This document shows positions 14,125 through 15,647 of a DNA stretch of 15,647 nt, piece after piece. The notes beneath the pieces were generated by a model. That model was not told where the DNA came from. It worked only from the letters and a program-made list of their open reading frames with translations, and did not search any database. The position numbers and the translations under genes were made by a program. Every line of letters begins with the position of its first letter. The stretch's first letter is position 1. Source of the DNA: an uncultured Collinsella sp. (lineage in GTDB: Bacteria; Actinomycetota; Coriobacteriia; Coriobacteriales; Coriobacteriaceae); the NCBI GenBank assembly GCA_934655835.1, contig CAKUHM010000015.1, forward strand, positions 1 through 15,647, written 5' to 3'.

Positions 14125-15315
14125 ATGTCACCAAACAGCGATTCCATCCTTTCCCAGGAGCTCTCGCGCCGCACTGCTCTCAAGGCCCTGTTCGGCGCCG
14201 CTTCTGCGGCAGTTCTTTTTGGCCTGCCCACTCGCGCCCATGCGGCGGAGGCTTCCAAAGAAACCACCGATAAATTGAATGCCGCCCAGGCCCAGCTCGA
14301 CGAGGTTCAGGCCCAGCTCGACAGCATCGCAAATGAGTATGCGGCGCTGGCCAACAAGAATGCCCAGACCCTCAACGACATCGAGAATGTCCAGGGCAAG
14401 ATTGACGACACGCAGGCCCAGATCGATGAAAAGAAGGCCGAGCTCAAGAAGAAGCGCAACGACCTTTCCGATCGCGTGGCCGCCAGTTACAAGTCCGGCG
14501 GCACGAACATCCTGTCGCTGCTGCTGGCCTCTGGCTCGTTTGAGGAACTCGTCGCCAACGCGCATTACGTTGAGAAGATCAACAAGAGCGACCGCGATGC
14601 CATCGAGGATATCCAGACGATTCAGGCTGAGCTCGACGCACAGAAGACCGAGCTCGAATCACAAAAGGCCGACCTGGAGAAACTCAAGGACCAGCAGACG
14701 GCTCAGATGCAGGATATGCAGGCCAAACAGCAAGAAGTCCAGACCGTGCTGAACGGTCTTTCCGACGACGTCAAGGAACTCATGGCTCAGCGCGATTCCG
14801 AGATCCTCGCTGCCGCCCAGGCCGAGGAGGCCGCTAGGAAGGCGGCTGCGGCAGCCGCGGCCTCTGCGAACACGGGCTCTTCTTCGGGTGGCGGCTCGTA
14901 TGCCAGCGGCACCCCGCAGCAGACGGGCGGTTCGGGCAAGCAGCAGGCCGTCGTCAATGCGTGCTACTCGACGCCTTCTCCCGGCCAGGGCTGGTGTGCT
15001 GCCTGGGTTACCAACGTCTTCCGCAATGCCGGCGTGGGCTATTTTGGCGGCAACGCGTGTGACATGTTCAACGCCTGGTGCTATAGCTCCGACCGCTCGG
15101 CGCTGCAGGTGGGCATGATCGTGGCCGATTCCTCGCACAGCGGCACGGGTGCTCCGGGCCTTATCTACGGTCATGTGGGTATCTACGTTGGCGGCGGCAT
15201 CGTTATGAGCAACGAGGGTGCCATTACGTCTAAGTCGCTCGATTCGTTTATTAGCTTCTATGGTACTGGCTCTGGCGTGCGTTGGGGCTGGCTTGGCGGC
15301 GTGGTGCTGTCGTAA
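14125..15315 (+). CDS. Tat-exported coiled-coil cell-wall hydrolase (CHAP/NlpC-P60-like)
   Basis: A 396-residue exported protein. The twin-arginine signal SRRTALK (14-20) and a hydrophobic stretch lead to a likely cut after AHA at 40. Residues about 45-245 are heptad-rich coiled coil (repeated AQLDEVQAQLDSI-like segments, then an alanine run AAAAAAA at 240-246), as in PcsB/CwlO-type hydrolases. A Gly/Ser/Gln linker (250-272) precedes a C-terminal cysteine peptidase-like domain with C291 in GWCAAWV and H350 in YGHVGIYVGGG, the expected Cys/His pair. The inferred role is peptidoglycan cleavage in growth or division, with the coiled coil as regulatory arm. ATG at 14125 follows ACGGAG. CHAP versus NlpC/P60 is not certain; WCAAWV favours CHAP-like. 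It does not belong functionally with the sugar genes. Confidence 0.88.
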   Translation: MSPNSDSILSQELSRRTALKALFGAASAAVLFGLPTRAHAAEASKETTDKLNAAQAQLDEVQAQLDSIANEYAALANKNAQTLNDIENVQGKIDDTQAQIDEKKAELKKKRNDLSDRVAASYKSGGTNILSLLLASGSFEELVANAHYVEKINKSDRDAIEDIQTIQAELDAQKTELESQKADLEKLKDQQTAQMQDMQAKQQEVQTVLNGLSDDVKELMAQRDSEILAAAQAEEAARKAAAAAAASANTGSSSGGGSYASGTPQQTGGSGKQQAVVNACYSTPSPGQGWCAAWVTNVFRNAGVGYFGGNACDMFNAWCYSSDRSALQVGMIVADSSHSGTGAPGLIYGHVGIYVGGGIVMSNEGAITSKSLDSFISFYGTGSGVRWGWLGGVVLS

Positions 15316-15328
15316 CTGCGGTTTGAAG

Positions 15329-15435
15329 CAAGTTGGTCCGGGACTGCGGGCGAGGCATAAGGTTGCCTGCTCGGACAGTCTCAAGTTGGTTGGGCCCCGC
15401 GCCCGCAATATATTTGATTGCCTGCTCGGGCAGTC
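15329..15435. repeat. Diverged tandem duplication downstream of the wall hydrolase gene
   Basis: Two stretches of about 53 bases, 15329-15380 and 15382-15435, both begin with CAAGTTGGT and end with GCCTGCTCGG(A/G)CAGTC (15 of 16). Their middles differ. The second copy contains the left arm of the larger inverted repeat at 15391-15520. Confidence 0.6.
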
Positions 15436-15520
15436 CTGCGCAAGACGAAGGCCACATTAAGTGGCCTTCTTTGCGTGCGGAACTCGCGATCAATCAAATT
15501 TATTGCGGGCGCGGGGCCCA
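15391..15520. repeat. 30-bp inverted repeat enclosing a terminator
   Basis: The arms 15391-15420 (TGGGCCCCGCGCCCGC...) and 15491-15520 are complementary at 29 of 30 positions, separated by 70 bases that contain the terminator hairpin at 15447-15469. No clear target-site duplication flanks it. In RNA it could form a very stable long stem; in DNA it has the outline of a small inverted-repeat element. No coding sequence inside. Confidence 0.8.
15447..15472 (+). terminator. Intrinsic terminator within the inverted repeat
   Basis: GAAGGCCAC, loop attaa, GTGGCCTTC (9 perfect pairs), then TTTG. It is the first good terminator after the wall hydrolase stop at 15315, 131 bases downstream. The T run is short, so some read-through is plausible. 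Confidence 0.65.
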
Positions 15521-15570
15521 CTCGGGTCCAGAACGCCACAAACCAGGGCGGTGTCTGAATTAAAGAAAGC

Positions 15571-15597
15571 GAAGGCCCCTTTCGGGGCCTTCTTTTT
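15571..15597 (+). terminator. Second intrinsic terminator
   Basis: GAAGGCCCC, loop tttc, GGGGCCTTC (9 perfect pairs), then TTTTT. It shares the GAAGGCC stem start with the terminator 100 bases upstream. It may back up that terminator, end an unseen small RNA, or serve a minus-strand gene beyond the window (minus side continues GCTTTCTTT). Confidence 0.8.
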
Positions 15598-15647
15598 ATA
15601 GGAATTCGCCTACTCGGTGGACTTCGGGTTCTAGGTCTACGTCGAAT

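Noticed and set aside
15391..15520. Complete insertion sequence or MITE
   Set aside because: Inverted arms are present but I see no target-site duplication, no transposase and no second copy in the window, so it is listed only as an inverted repeat.

Overview
The window looks like chromosomal DNA from a GC-rich gut actinobacterium of the Coriobacteriia, most like Collinsella. I base this on the protein flavour (Tat-exported lipoprotein and CHAP-type wall protein, MsmX-type ABC ATPase, short GlgP), the codon bias (GAG/AAG/CTC-rich) and the gene mix. That is recognition, not a database result. Almost everything here concerns import and breakdown of glucose-containing oligosaccharides (alpha-glucosides or malto-oligosaccharides).

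Layout. 139-2589 (-) encodes a PTS EIIC-EIIB permease with a complete HAD-family phosphatase fused to its C-terminus. Divergent to it, 2814-3533 (+) encodes a GntR/HutC regulator resembling trehalose repressor TreR, closed by a long hairpin terminator. 3840-8205 (+) is a CUT1 sugar ABC transporter: Tat-lipoprotein binding protein, two permeases, and an ATPase with a lysine-rich insertion. Two strong intercistronic hairpins separate binding protein from permeases and permeases from ATPase. After a terminator comes a convergent intergenic region with three 80-bp units made of alternating inverted 16-mers (8334-8573), then the terminator of the opposing genes. 8673-12575 (-) holds glgP (glycogen/maltodextrin phosphorylase) and malQ (4-alpha-glucanotransferase). 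12796-13857 (-) is galE with its own terminator. 14125-15315 (+) is a Tat-exported coiled-coil wall hydrolase (CHAP/NlpC-P60-like). The last 330 bases hold a 30-bp inverted repeat around a terminator, and a second terminator.

How it fits together. Oligosaccharides captured by the ABC system would enter unphosphorylated and be processed by MalQ and GlgP to glucose and glucose-1-phosphate; GalE links UDP-galactose with UDP-glucose. The PTS would import a related sugar as its 6-phosphate, and the fused HAD domain might remove that phosphate. Palindromes close to TTGTTTAAACAA occur upstream of the PTS gene, the regulator, the ABC operon (two copies) and malQ, where the site lies between candidate -35 and -10 boxes. 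They resemble the TreR operator, so I infer one regulon under the regulator encoded at 2814.

Most notable: the PTS-phosphatase fusion, the alternating-palindrome array at 8334-8573, the multi-promoter operator set, and the 130-bp inverted-repeat structure at 15391-15520.
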